DNA of 64,000 nt from Gammaproteobacteria bacterium (GTDB taxonomy: Bacteria; Pseudomonadota; Gammaproteobacteria; Pseudomonadales; Alcanivoracaceae). Below are positions 47,067 through 56,032 of the stretch, one piece after another. Made by a program: the position numbers and the translations under genes. The notes under the pieces were generated by a model. It was not told where the DNA came from and searched no databases. It saw only the letters and a program-made list of their open reading frames with translations. The first letter of the stretch is position 1. Each line of letters opens with the position of its first letter. Location: NCBI GenBank assembly GCA_018067045.1, contig JAGPVL010000022.1, positions 1 through 64,000 on the forward strand. The letters are read 5' to 3'.

Positions 47067-48058
47067 GCATCGACCGCGACAAGCTTGCCGAACTGGCGCA
47101 AGTACCGAACTTTTATAAAGGACATTATCGCAACATTACCGTGACGCCTTCACATGGGGCATTTGATTTCCTCAAATGGCAGCTAGCGCCAGGGAAGCGT
47201 TTTCCGGCGGGGCGGCGTTATCCGGTAAAGCATCCTGACGCACAGTCACTTGCTGCGCCTGGCGACCAACCTCAACTGACTTGGATTGGCCACTCTTCTT
47301 TTCTTTTTCAATTCGCCGACTGCAATATTCTCACCGATCCGGTTTTTTCCGAGCGCGCTAGTCCATTCCAATTTGCCGGACCGAAGCGTTGTACCGCTGC
47401 GGCGATGCAGGTTGAAGATCTTCCTATTATTGATCTTGTTCTCGTTTCCCATGACCACTATGACCACCTTGATGAGGCGACAATTAAGGCGCTTCACCGT
47501 CGGTTTGGCGATTCGCTGCATTTTTGTGTGCCACAAGGTTTGGCAAAGTGGTTCCATAAGCGTGGCATCCATAATTTAACGGAATTGAATTGGTGGCAAT
47601 CGGCGCAGCTAGATAGCGGCGAAATATTTTGCGTCCCGGCGCAACATTTTAGTGGCCGAGGGCCATTCGATAAAAATGCGAGTGTGTGGTGCGGATGGAT
47701 CTTTGAGATTAACGGTTATCGTTTCTATTTCGCCGGTGATACGGGTTATGGCGATGTATTCAAAACGATTGGCGAATTGTTTGCGCCGATCGATTTAGCG
47801 CTTTTGCCGATCGGCGCGTATGATCCGCAATGGTTTATGGCTCCCGTGCATGTGGCGCCAGAAGATGCGGTGCAAATACATAAGGATGTCGGCGCTCGCC
47901 AATCGGTGGGGATGCACTGGGGCGCTTTTGTATTAACCGATGAGCCGATGGATGAGCCGCCAGCACGGCTGCAGAAAGCGTTACAGCAGCAGAAAGTAGA
48001 AGAGCACACCTTCCGCGTAATGGAGCACGGAGAGACGCTTCAGTTTACCCACGAGTAA
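47063..48058 (+). CDS. Metallo-beta-lactamase-fold hydrolase, NAPE-PLD/RomA-like
   Basis: 331 residues. The metal-binding motif SHDHYDHLD gives the HxHxDH pattern, with GHSSFLFQ and ILTDPVFSERASPF before it and FAGDTGYGDVF and HWGAFVLTDE after it. This set is typical of NAPE-hydrolysing phospholipase D-like and UlaG/RomA-like proteins. The substrate may be a phospholipid or lactone; the sequence does not decide. Its ATG overlaps the chpC stop (ATGA), so it is translationally coupled to the chemosensory operon. The next gene is a lipid A-type acyltransferase, hinting at a lipid role. Confidence 0.85.
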   Translation: MSIDRDKLAELAQVPNFYKGHYRNITVTPSHGAFDFLKWQLAPGKRFPAGRRYPVKHPDAQSLAAPGDQPQLTWIGHSSFLFQFADCNILTDPVFSERASPFQFAGPKRCTAAAMQVEDLPIIDLVLVSHDHYDHLDEATIKALHRRFGDSLHFCVPQGLAKWFHKRGIHNLTELNWWQSAQLDSGEIFCVPAQHFSGRGPFDKNASVWCGWIFEINGYRFYFAGDTGYGDVFKTIGELFAPIDLALLPIGAYDPQWFMAPVHVAPEDAVQIHKDVGARQSVGMHWGAFVLTDEPMDEPPARLQKALQQQKVEEHTFRVMEHGETLQFTHE

Positions 48059-48066
48059 TTCCTTTC

Positions 48067-49044
48067 ATGAGTAAAAAAGTATCGACTGCTGAGCTACGGC
48101 TCATCCAATTTTTGCATTGCCTGCCGCTATTTTGTGTGATGGCATTTGCGACCGCAATCACGTGGCTGGCGTCATGGTTGCCAGTGTCGTGGGTGAGCGC
48201 ACATCGTGATGTGTTGCTGAACCAATTAATTTGTTTTCCTGAGCGGAGCTGGAAAGAAAATCGTCGCCATGCCCGACGAGCTTTAGTTCAGACTGCACGG
48301 ACCCTCGCAGGCTATTCCCATGTTTGGTTGCGGCCTGAGGCACAAGCGATGGGACGTATCAAAGAAATTGTCGGAGTAGCGGCGGTGCGCGAGGCAATGA
48401 ATAGCAATCGGCCCGTTTTATTTTTGTCCTTACATCAAGCTGCGTGGGAGGTGCCAGTATTGGTGATTGGTGAAATTGGTCAGGCTGTTGTGATGTATCA
48501 ACCGGCTGTTGATAGTGCGTTAGATCCGGTAGTGAAAGAGGCGCGTGAACGCACCGGCTGTAAGCTCGTTCCAGCGGATGGTCGTGGCGTCCGTACAGCG
48601 CTTGGTGCTTTGGACCAAGGTGGCACGTTCGGTTTATTGGCAGATCATCAGCCGGGCGGGAAGTCTAATCCTTGCGCGGATTTTTTTGGCCACGCGGTGC
48701 CTGTGCCGGCATTTGTCCATAAAGTGATTAGTCGATATAAGCCGGCAATCTTTTATGTGCATGCGGAGTACAAAAAATCCGATCGTTATTATGACGTACA
48801 TTTTGTGCCGGCCGCTGCTGAGATGTACGACGCTGATGAACAAACCACATTAAATGAAATGATGAAAGGTTTGGAGGCAATCATTCGACGAGCGCCAGAC
48901 CAATACAACTGGACCTATAATCGCTTTCGTCGAGGCGAACAGGGTAAGCGCGACTGGTATAAAAAGAAAAAGGCGATGTTATTAATCGAGCGTATCCGAT
49001 CTGGCGAGCGAGCAGCCGATGTTTTTGTCGATTCGCAGGGCTGA
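48067..49044 (+). CDS. LpxL/HtrB-like lysophospholipid acyltransferase family protein
   Basis: 325 residues. An N-terminal hydrophobic anchor (about 14-40) precedes the acyltransferase domain. The catalytic motif is in FLSLHQAAWEVP (H-x4-E), with LLADHQPGGKSNPCADFFG, the second block of LpxL/HtrB enzymes, and the C-terminal APDQYNWTYNRFRR. Lipid A late acyltransferases are about 305-320 residues, so this may act in lipid A or ornithine-lipid acylation. It follows the metallo-beta-lactamase gene by 8 bases. Confidence 0.87.
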   Translation: MSKKVSTAELRLIQFLHCLPLFCVMAFATAITWLASWLPVSWVSAHRDVLLNQLICFPERSWKENRRHARRALVQTARTLAGYSHVWLRPEAQAMGRIKEIVGVAAVREAMNSNRPVLFLSLHQAAWEVPVLVIGEIGQAVVMYQPAVDSALDPVVKEARERTGCKLVPADGRGVRTALGALDQGGTFGLLADHQPGGKSNPCADFFGHAVPVPAFVHKVISRYKPAIFYVHAEYKKSDRYYDVHFVPAAAEMYDADEQTTLNEMMKGLEAIIRRAPDQYNWTYNRFRRGEQGKRDWYKKKKAMLLIERIRSGERAADVFVDSQG

Positions 49045-49057
49045 TATATTCTCGAGG

Positions 49058-49777
49058 TTATTGCGTTAACGCCCACAGCGCAGACAACAATGCGACGGGG
49101 GCAGTCTCTGCGCGCAGTACGCGTGATCCCAAGGTAAACGGAATAAAATCTTGCTGCGCCGCTTGTTCTAGCTCGTCGTGACTAAAGCCGCCTTCCGGGC
49201 CAGTAAGGAGTGTTAACTCGGTGGCTGATCCAAGGGTGTTGGATGTTATGGCGGTAAGGCCTGGGTGTGCAATCAGCCTTAGGTCGGCAGTAGTCTCCGA
49301 CAGAAAATCATTCAATGCAGTAATGCCGTGAAACGTTGGCACAATGTTCATGCCGCATTGCTCGCACGCACTAATGGCGACTTGTTGAAAGTGCGCCATT
49401 TTTTTTGCTTCGCGTTCGCCGTTTAGGCGTACATCTGATCGTTCACATTGCAGAAGATGAAAATGCCGCGCCCCCATTTCGGTGCCCTTTTGTATGGCAT
49501 AGTCCATGCGCTCACCTTTGATTAGAGGTAGTGCGAGCGTAACGTTAAGTTTGGGTGTGCGATTGTCTTCACTAAATGAGAGTAATTCGACACTGACGGA
49601 ACGTTTGCTGACATCTGCCAGCGTTGCGGCGTACTCACCGCCTTCGCCGTTAAACACCGTTACGTGATCACCTGCGCGCATGCGCAAGACTTTGCCGATG
49701 TGATGGCTCGGGCCTTCGCTTAGGGCAACCGTTTGGCCCAGTTGAAAAGTCTGTGGATCGTAAAAGCGACGACTCAT
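49058..49777 (-). CDS. rsmE: 16S rRNA (uracil1498-N3)-methyltransferase RsmE
   Basis: 239-residue SPOUT-class methyltransferase. It starts at MSRRFYDPQTF (49777), one base after the bioA stop; the upstream in-frame extension lies within bioA. The PUA-like N-terminus has HHIGKVLRMRAGDHVTVFNG. The knot domain has ALPLIKGERMDYAIQKGTEMG, LTLLTGPEGGFSHDELEQA and LGSRVLRAETAPVALLSAL, all characteristic. It is co-transcribed with bioA. Confidence 0.95.
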   Translation of the reverse strand: MSRRFYDPQTFQLGQTVALSEGPSHHIGKVLRMRAGDHVTVFNGEGGEYAATLADVSKRSVSVELLSFSEDNRTPKLNVTLALPLIKGERMDYAIQKGTEMGARHFHLLQCERSDVRLNGEREAKKMAHFQQVAISACEQCGMNIVPTFHGITALNDFLSETTADLRLIAHPGLTAITSNTLGSATELTLLTGPEGGFSHDELEQAAQQDFIPFTLGSRVLRAETAPVALLSALWALTQ

Positions 49778-49778
49778 A

Positions 49779-51152
49779 TTAATCTCGGGTAGCGATCTGA
49801 ATGCCTTCCCAGGCAACGTCGGCAAGAAAATCTATCTGCTCTGGGGTGATAATGTACGGCGGCATAAAATAGGTAACGTTGCCGAGTGGTCGCAACAATG
49901 CGCCGCGAGATAGCGCGTGTTGATACACGCGCAAGCCTCGGCGTTCTTGCCAGTCATAGGCCGTGCGTGTTTTTTTGTCTTTCACCATCTCGACGGCAGC
50001 GATCATGCCGTGTTGCCGCACGTCGGCGACATGAGGGTGGTCAATAAACCGTTCAAGCGCTTTGCTCATATGCGCCGATAATATTCGATTTTCTTCGATA
50101 ACGTTATCGGTTTCGAAAATATCCAGCGTTGCTAGTGCCGCAGCGCAAGCGAGCGGGTTTCCGGTAAAGCTATGTGAATGCAAAAACGCGCGCATAGTGT
50201 TGTAGTCGTCGTAAAAGGCTTGATAGATTTCATCGGTAGTGAGGACGGCACAGAGTGGCAGGTAGCCGCCGGTTAAGCCTTTTGAAAGCGCCATAAAGTC
50301 TGGTCGTATGCCGGCCTGCTCACAGGCAAACAGTGTTCCGGTTCGACCAAATCCGACCGCAATTTCGTCGGCAATTAAGTGGACGTTATAACGATCGCAG
50401 GCCTCACGTAGCAGCTTTAGATAAACAGGATGATACATGCGCATATTGCCCGCGCACTGCACCAGTGGTTCAACGATGACGGCGCAAATTTCTTCATGAT
50501 TGTTTGCCAAGATGCTGCGCATCTTTTCAAATTGCCTGCGGGCATACGCTTCTTCGCTTTCTCCCGGTTCGCGATGGAATGCATCAGGGCTAGGGGCGGT
50601 AAAGACATCCATTAGCAATGGTTTGTAGGTGCTTTTGTATAAATCGACATCGCCAACGGAAAGCGCGGCTAGGGTTTCACCGTGATAGCTGTTGGCCAGC
50701 GTCACAAAGCGCTTTTTCTTGGGTTTGCCAACATTTTGCCAATAGTGAAAACTCATTTTCAGGGTAACTTCGACGCCGGACGAGCCGTTGTCGGTAAAAA
50801 AGCAGCGCGACAAACCTGGCGGCGTGAGTGCAACGAGCCGCTCGGCAAGCGTGATCGCCGGTTCATGGGAAAAGCCAGCGAGAATGACATGTTCGAGATT
50901 GTCGAGTTGCTCTTTTACGGCGCGATTGGTGCGCGGATTAGCATGACCAAATAAATTCACCCACCAGCTGCTAATGGCGTCGAGGTAACGGTTGCCGTCA
51001 AAGTCTTCTAGCCAGATACCGTCGCCTCGACGTATAGGGATTAGTGGTAATTTTTCGTGGTCTTTCATTTGTGTGCAGGGGTGCCAGAGGACGTTTACGT
51101 CGCGCTGCATGATTTGTTGGTTTAAAGAGTTGGCGACCGGATCGTTAGGCAT
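49779..51152 (-). CDS. bioA: Adenosylmethionine-8-amino-7-oxononanoate aminotransferase
   Basis: 457 residues from the ATG at 51152 (MPNDPVANSLNQQI), which has GGAG six bases upstream; the in-frame extension of 39 residues upstream is rejected. It is a fold-type I PLP enzyme of biotin synthesis. VLWHPCTQMKDHEKLPLIPI, SSWWVNLFGHANP, HLIADEIAVGFGRTGTLFAC and the PLP lysine in LSKGLTGGYLPL are BioA hallmarks. Other bio genes are not in the window. It is paired with rsmE, a common pseudomonad arrangement. Confidence 0.96.
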   Translation of the reverse strand: MPNDPVANSLNQQIMQRDVNVLWHPCTQMKDHEKLPLIPIRRGDGIWLEDFDGNRYLDAISSWWVNLFGHANPRTNRAVKEQLDNLEHVILAGFSHEPAITLAERLVALTPPGLSRCFFTDNGSSGVEVTLKMSFHYWQNVGKPKKKRFVTLANSYHGETLAALSVGDVDLYKSTYKPLLMDVFTAPSPDAFHREPGESEEAYARRQFEKMRSILANNHEEICAVIVEPLVQCAGNMRMYHPVYLKLLREACDRYNVHLIADEIAVGFGRTGTLFACEQAGIRPDFMALSKGLTGGYLPLCAVLTTDEIYQAFYDDYNTMRAFLHSHSFTGNPLACAAALATLDIFETDNVIEENRILSAHMSKALERFIDHPHVADVRQHGMIAAVEMVKDKKTRTAYDWQERRGLRVYQHALSRGALLRPLGNVTYFMPPYIITPEQIDFLADVAWEGIQIATRD

Positions 51153-51524
51153 GAAGACTCCGTCTGTAATGGGGTAAGCCGTGCCGCACATCATGCGACA
51201 CATAAAGCGTGAGGCGAAGCCCCGTGTTTGGACTAGCGGACATGATACGTGGTCAGTCGCCAGTCTCAACCTGCGTCTTTCATGGTTTGGCCAAGCAGGA
51301 CTGGAATGGTAAGAGGCGCGCTAGGTCTCAGTGTGAAGGCGGGTAGCGGAGTATCGTGACGTATTGCCGTGAGTTGGGATGGTTTGTTAGCGTTCATATG
51401 GCTGGATTAAATCGATCAGAATTTAGCAGGCCCGTCGTCGCGGTAAGTGGCCTCCAGTATATGGCCGCTGCATGTAGCCGATGCAAGTTGACGGGGACTT
51501 GAACAGAATGAGTGGGGAATCGCG
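51153..51524. other. Divergent intergenic region upstream of bioA
   Basis: 372 bases between the bioA start and the start of the next plus-strand gene. It holds both promoters. I see no BirA-type operator and no credible small gene. Confidence 0.5.
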
Positions 51525-52421
51525 ATGCGGACTACGTTATGGGGCACGTTGGCGTTAGTAACAACAGTTGTTGCTGGCGTGTTTATCTGGGGGCTGGGGG
51601 ACGTCAACCGTGTTGCTGCGACGGAATTCCCCTTGGATCTTAATCGTTTGCGTGCGGCTGCGCTGGCGAGCGGCGAGCCGTTACCGCTGGCGATGGGTGA
51701 GCACGTTATTGGTGTTGGCGAGTTCCCCAAAGGGGCCATTGTTGCGGGCGAGAGCTTGCTTGCGAAGCAGCGCCTCGTGTTTCGCACCCACGTGCTGGGT
51801 TACGCCGACGGCCGGACCGTGGTGATTGACCCTGTGCACGGCGCTCGGTTGCACGAGAAGTTCTATGGCGACGGCTTTAATCAGCGTGCATGGGAGCTAA
51901 TGCAGAAAGCCTTGGCCCGGGCTTCGCTGGTGTTGGCGACCCATGAGCATTTTGATCACGTTGCCGGCATCGCTAGCGCGCCGGATTTCTCAGCCCTTCA
52001 CGCGAAGGTCTTGCTTAGTCGTGAGCAGCTGCAGAGCGCAGCTATCGAAGACGCCGAGTTCAGTGGCGAGCAGCTTGATCAATTGGTTCCACTCGATTAT
52101 GAGGATTACTACTCTCCTGCGCCGGGGATTGCGCTGAAAAAGGCGCCGGGGCACTCGCCGGGCAGCCAGATGATTTTCGTGCACTTCGATGATGGCCGCG
52201 AGGTGCTTTTCGTCGGCGATATCGCGTGGAGTTGGCAGAATCTGCTAGAGCAGCGCGGCCGCCCACGTATCGTTAGCGCCTTGATCGGCGAAGATGGCAC
52301 CGCAGTCGCGGCTCAATTGGCGACGTTGCAAGAAATCTTGCCGGCTTCATCTGCCTCGGCAGCAACACCTAATGGCTTACAGCTGGTGTTGTCGCATGAG
52401 ATGCGCCCTGATCGCGATTAG
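51525..52421 (+). CDS. Membrane-anchored or exported metallo-beta-lactamase-fold hydrolase
   Basis: 298 residues. The N-terminus is an uncleaved anchor or signal sequence (LWGTLALVTTVVAGVFIWGL). The metal site THEHFDHVAG (HxHxDH), GHSPGSQMIF and FVGDIAWSW mark the metallo-beta-lactamase fold, which would sit in the periplasm. Before the fold, VIDPVHGARLHEKFYG replaces the usual short strand. No specific substrate family is recognised. It is a single-gene unit between bioA and the glnK control region. Confidence 0.82.
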   Translation: MRTTLWGTLALVTTVVAGVFIWGLGDVNRVAATEFPLDLNRLRAAALASGEPLPLAMGEHVIGVGEFPKGAIVAGESLLAKQRLVFRTHVLGYADGRTVVIDPVHGARLHEKFYGDGFNQRAWELMQKALARASLVLATHEHFDHVAGIASAPDFSALHAKVLLSREQLQSAAIEDAEFSGEQLDQLVPLDYEDYYSPAPGIALKKAPGHSPGSQMIFVHFDDGREVLFVGDIAWSWQNLLEQRGRPRIVSALIGEDGTAVAAQLATLQEILPASSASAATPNGLQLVLSHEMRPDRD

Positions 52422-52451
52422 TGGTGCGAGGTGGTGGATTGAATATTGCCA

Positions 52452-52500
52452 TGCACCAATATAATGCGATTTAGCACATTTCATGTCCGAAATTGGTGCA
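52452..52500 (+). promoter_or_regulatory. Two candidate NtrC enhancer sites upstream of glnK
   Basis: TGCACCAATATAATGCG (52452-52468) has a perfect left half-site and TGTCCGAAATTGGTGCA (52484-52500) a perfect right half-site of the NtrC consensus TGCACCA-N3-TGGTGCA. The sites start 32 bases apart, about three helical turns, and lie roughly 90-135 bases upstream of the expected transcription start. Confidence 0.7.
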
Positions 52501-52560
52501 GATTGAGCTTCGGGGCGTACGGCAATTTCTCAAAATCCCCTTATTTGGCGCTATTCTAGT

Positions 52561-52576
52561 TGGCCTTATTCCTGCA
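52561..52576 (+). promoter_or_regulatory. Sigma-54 promoter for glnK-amtB
   Basis: TGGCCTTATTCCTGCA keeps the invariant GG and GC with ten bases between, plus the TGGC and TGCA contexts of the -24/-12 consensus. Together with the NtrC-like sites it predicts nitrogen-limitation control. Expected transcription start about 52587, giving a leader of about 120 bases. Confidence 0.75.
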
Positions 52577-52710
52577 TGCACGATAAGGGTGCGCCGCGTG
52601 GTCTCTGTTCGGCTACGGTGCATGCTGTTATCTATCGCGCTTTATTCCGTTATTGAAACGTTGGGTGTATCGATGTGGCGGGGCGGGAATAGTCTGACTA
52701 GGAGACTTGA

Positions 52711-53049
<339 letters not shown>

Positions 53050-53102
53050 TTCGGCGTTGCGAGCATGCATTATTTTAAGAATGTTATTTCAAGGTATGGA
53101 CT

Positions 53103-54431
53103 ATGAAAGTACTCAATAATGTTGTCGCGAGCATTATCGCGATCGTCGCTGCCGTGATGATGCCATCGTTGGCGTTCGCGGAAGGCGCTGAAGTGGCTGC
53201 GATTAATGGCGCAGACACAGCATGGATTCTCACGTCAACGGCACTAGTGCTGTTTATGACGTTGCCAGGCTTAAGTTTGTTTTATGGCGGCTTGGTGCGC
53301 GGCAAAAATGTTTTGTCGGTGCTGATGCAATGCTTTGCGATCACCTGTGTCGTTTCGGTGATTTGGTTGGTTGCGGGTTATTCATTGGCGTTTTCCGATG
53401 GCGGTGAATACAACGCCTTTATTGGCGGTCTTGATTGGGTCATGTTTTCCGGTATTACGCGTGAAAGCGTCACCGGCACGCTGCCGACTTCATTACATGC
53501 GCTGTTTCAGATGACGTTTGCGATCATTACGCCAGCGTTGATTGTTGGTGCATTTGCAGAGCGTATGCGTTTTGCGCCCATGCTCGCGTTTTCTGTATTT
53601 TGGTTGCTGGCCGTTTATATTCCAGTTTGTCACTGGGTGTGGGGTGGTGGCTGGCTAGCTGAGATGGGCCTATATGACTTTGCCGGCGGTACGGTTGTGC
53701 ATATCACTGCCGGTGTCGCGGCATTAGTTGCTGCGATGGTGTTGGGAAATCGTCACGGTTTTCCCGGCCAAGCAATGCGCCCACACAATATGACCATGAC
53801 GGTGATGGGTGCGGGAATGTTGTGGGTTGGTTGGTTTGGTTTTAATGGCGGCTCAGCAGTCGCCGCAAATGGTGACGCGGCAATGGCAATGTTCGTGACG
53901 CATATATCGGCGGCCGCCGGTTCGTTGGCGTGGATGTTTATGGAATGGAAAAAATTCGGTAAGCCTTCTGCGCTGGGTATTGTCACAGGCATGGTGGCAG
54001 GTTTGGGTACAATCACGCCGGCCTCTGGTTATGTCGGCCCAGGTGGTGCGTTAGTGATCGGCGTTGTTGCCGGGATCGTGTGTTTCTATATGGTTATTTT
54101 TGTGAAGCAGAAATTGCACATCGATGATTCATTGGATGTCTTTCCGGTGCACGGCATCGGCGGTATTTTAGGTACCTTGATGGCAGCGGTCTTTGCGTCA
54201 ACAGAGCTGGGTGTATTTTCCGGCTACGGTTTTGCGAAACCGGAATATAGTTTCCTTGATCAGTTTGGCGTCCAAGCGATTGGTGTTGTGGCAACCTTGG
54301 CGTATACCGCAGTGGTCACGTGGGGGCTGCTAAAAGTGATTGGCCTGTTTACGCCGTTGCGCGTCAGTGTTGAAGAGGAAATCCAAGGTCTTGATATCGT
54401 ATTGCATGAAGAGCGTGGTTACGATTTATAA
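53103..54431 (+). CDS. amtB: Ammonium transporter AmtB
   Basis: 442 residues. A cleavable signal peptide (MKVLNNVVASIIAIVAAVMM then LAFAEG) precedes eleven predicted membrane helices. LFYGGLVRGKNVLSVLMQCF, the pore region with ALFQMTFAIITPALI, GGTVVHITAGVAALVAAMV (pore histidine) and VFPVHGIGGILGTLM (second pore histidine) are characteristic. AmtB conducts ammonia/ammonium and is gated by GlnK. It is 53 bases after glnK in one operon. Confidence 0.97.
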   Translation: MKVLNNVVASIIAIVAAVMMPSLAFAEGAEVAAINGADTAWILTSTALVLFMTLPGLSLFYGGLVRGKNVLSVLMQCFAITCVVSVIWLVAGYSLAFSDGGEYNAFIGGLDWVMFSGITRESVTGTLPTSLHALFQMTFAIITPALIVGAFAERMRFAPMLAFSVFWLLAVYIPVCHWVWGGGWLAEMGLYDFAGGTVVHITAGVAALVAAMVLGNRHGFPGQAMRPHNMTMTVMGAGMLWVGWFGFNGGSAVAANGDAAMAMFVTHISAAAGSLAWMFMEWKKFGKPSALGIVTGMVAGLGTITPASGYVGPGGALVIGVVAGIVCFYMVIFVKQKLHIDDSLDVFPVHGIGGILGTLMAAVFASTELGVFSGYGFAKPEYSFLDQFGVQAIGVVATLAYTAVVTWGLLKVIGLFTPLRVSVEEEIQGLDIVLHEERGYDL

Positions 54432-54446
54432 TTGATCTGAGATAAG

Positions 54447-54537
54447 CCATTAAACGCTTAGGTTTAATGGCCATTCAGATTGCTTTGGTCTGAATTGAAA
54501 TAGCCCGCGTAGGAATGCTGCGCGGGCTATTTTTTTG
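54447..54537 (+). terminator. Three consecutive hairpins ending in an intrinsic terminator after amtB
   Basis: Hairpin 1 is CCATTAAAC/GTTTAATGG (54447-54470). Hairpin 2 is ATTCAGA/TCTGAAT (54473-54495). Hairpin 3 is ATAGCCCGCG/CGCGGGCTAT (54500-54530), followed by a run of six further Ts. The third is a strong Rho-independent terminator; the first two could stabilise the mRNA 3' end. Confidence 0.88.
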
Positions 54538-54631
54538 GATTCATACGGAAGGTTGTTAAGTATTTCCTGCGAGATATTTTCTCTAATGTCTTTAAGGAAA
54601 TTATTCTCGGACTACCTACCATTTGCGCAAA

Positions 54632-55351
54632 TTAATCGGCGCGTTCAAATAGTAAATCCCAAACGCCGTGCCCGAGTTTTTCGCCGCGACGTTCAAATTT
54701 CGTTTCCGGTCGCCAGCTCGGTCGTTTTGAAAACTCTGCGTCGCCAGCCTGATTTTTCCATCCGGCCTCGGCATTCATTACGTCGATCATGTGCTCGGCG
54801 TAGTTTTCCCAATCTGTGGCCATGTGCAGTACGCCGCCCGGTTTGAGCTTCCGTTTCACGAGCTGCACAAAAGCGGGCTGGGCGATGCGCCGCTTATGAT
54901 GTTTTTTCTTATGCCAAGGATCAGGGAAATAAAGCTGTACACGCTGCAGCGAGCTGTCGGGTATGCACTGCTCAAGGATGTCTACGGCGTCGTCGCAATA
55001 GCTGCGCAGATTGCTCAGCTGTAACTCCTCGGCAGCCATCAGTAATGAGCCAACGCCGGGGCGGTGAACTTCGACGCCAATAAAACCTAAAGACGGGTCT
55101 GCCTGCGCCATGGCTGCCAATGATTGACCCATGCCGTAACCAATCTCAAAGACCAGCGGAAGGGGCTTATCAAACAGCGTGGCGGGGTCAATGACGCCGT
55201 CTCCGCGCTCGAGCCCTAATGTTGGCCAAAGCCGATCAATAGCGCCTTGCTGTCCTTTGGTCAGGCGACCTTCACGCAATACAAAGCTGCGCACTTTGCG
55301 CAGGATTTTGCCGCTGTCTGGGTCTGCATTCTGATTCAGGAAGTCGAGCAT
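54632..55351 (-). CDS. trmB: tRNA (guanine46-N7)-methyltransferase
   Basis: 239 residues. It forms m7G46 in tRNA variable loops. The SAM region LPLVFEIGYGMGQSLAAMA, GVEVHRPGVGSLL, and the catalytic block YFPDPWHKKKHHKRRIAQPAF (21 residues, about 138-158) are TrmB signatures. The C-terminus has TKFERRGEKLGHGVWDLLF. GAGGT precedes the ATG. The 279 bases upstream contain no gene I can support. Confidence 0.96.
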   Translation of the reverse strand: MLDFLNQNADPDSGKILRKVRSFVLREGRLTKGQQGAIDRLWPTLGLERGDGVIDPATLFDKPLPLVFEIGYGMGQSLAAMAQADPSLGFIGVEVHRPGVGSLLMAAEELQLSNLRSYCDDAVDILEQCIPDSSLQRVQLYFPDPWHKKKHHKRRIAQPAFVQLVKRKLKPGGVLHMATDWENYAEHMIDVMNAEAGWKNQAGDAEFSKRPSWRPETKFERRGEKLGHGVWDLLFERAD

Positions 55352-55630
55352 GGTTTACCTCTACTGGGCAGTGAGCCGTCTGGCGCGCTGAATTGATAAG
55401 GCCGGCGTGTTGCTCGATGTTGCCTCGGCAGAGCCTGCTGGCGCTATTCTAACGCACGGCTAAGATCCACGCACGGCTAGGCGCTGCGTGCCTGTGTCGA
55501 TGAGCGTAGGGTGCTTGCATATCGGCGGTTTGGTGGGAAAAATTGATGTATTGAAATGGATTAATGTCAGCGCGACTGTTGTGACGCGGCGCTTGCCTTA
55601 GGGTCTGTTTGAATATGATGGGGTTTTAAA

Positions 55631-55993
55631 ATGGATTTCCGAGAAACACGTCAATACATATTGTCTCGCCTCGAGGCCATTGAGGACTTTCCTTTTGGTC
55701 CCAATGCCGCCGTGTTCAAGGTGCGTGGCAAGATGTTTGCACTGCTGCACGAGCGTGATGGTGCGGCACAGATTAATTTGAAGTGTGACCCGCATGAGGC
55801 GTTGATGCTGCGCGATATTTTTCCCGCCGTGCGGCCTGGCTATCATATGAACAAAAAGCACTGGAATACGGTTTTGCTGGATGGTTCGATTCCCCGCGGG
55901 GAGGTTGAGCGTATGATCGATCTGTCTTGGTCTTTGGTGGTCAAAGGCCTGCCGCGCCGAGACCGAGATGCATTGCAGTTAAAGTCCCTGTAG
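55631..55993 (+). CDS. MmcQ/YjbR family DNA-binding-like protein
   Basis: 120 residues. FPFGPNAAVFKVRGKMFALL, LKCDPHEALMLRDIFPAVRPGYHMNKKHW (residues about 56-84) and the C-terminal DLSWSLVVKGLPRRDR match the MmcQ/YjbR family, a CyaY-like fold with proposed DNA binding. The biological role is not known. It is followed after 39 bases by a GST gene on the same strand. Confidence 0.88.
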   Translation: MDFRETRQYILSRLEAIEDFPFGPNAAVFKVRGKMFALLHERDGAAQINLKCDPHEALMLRDIFPAVRPGYHMNKKHWNTVLLDGSIPRGEVERMIDLSWSLVVKGLPRRDRDALQLKSL

Positions 55994-56032
55994 TCTGCCG
56001 ACACACTCGCTGTTTTAGTAAGGAACTCGACT

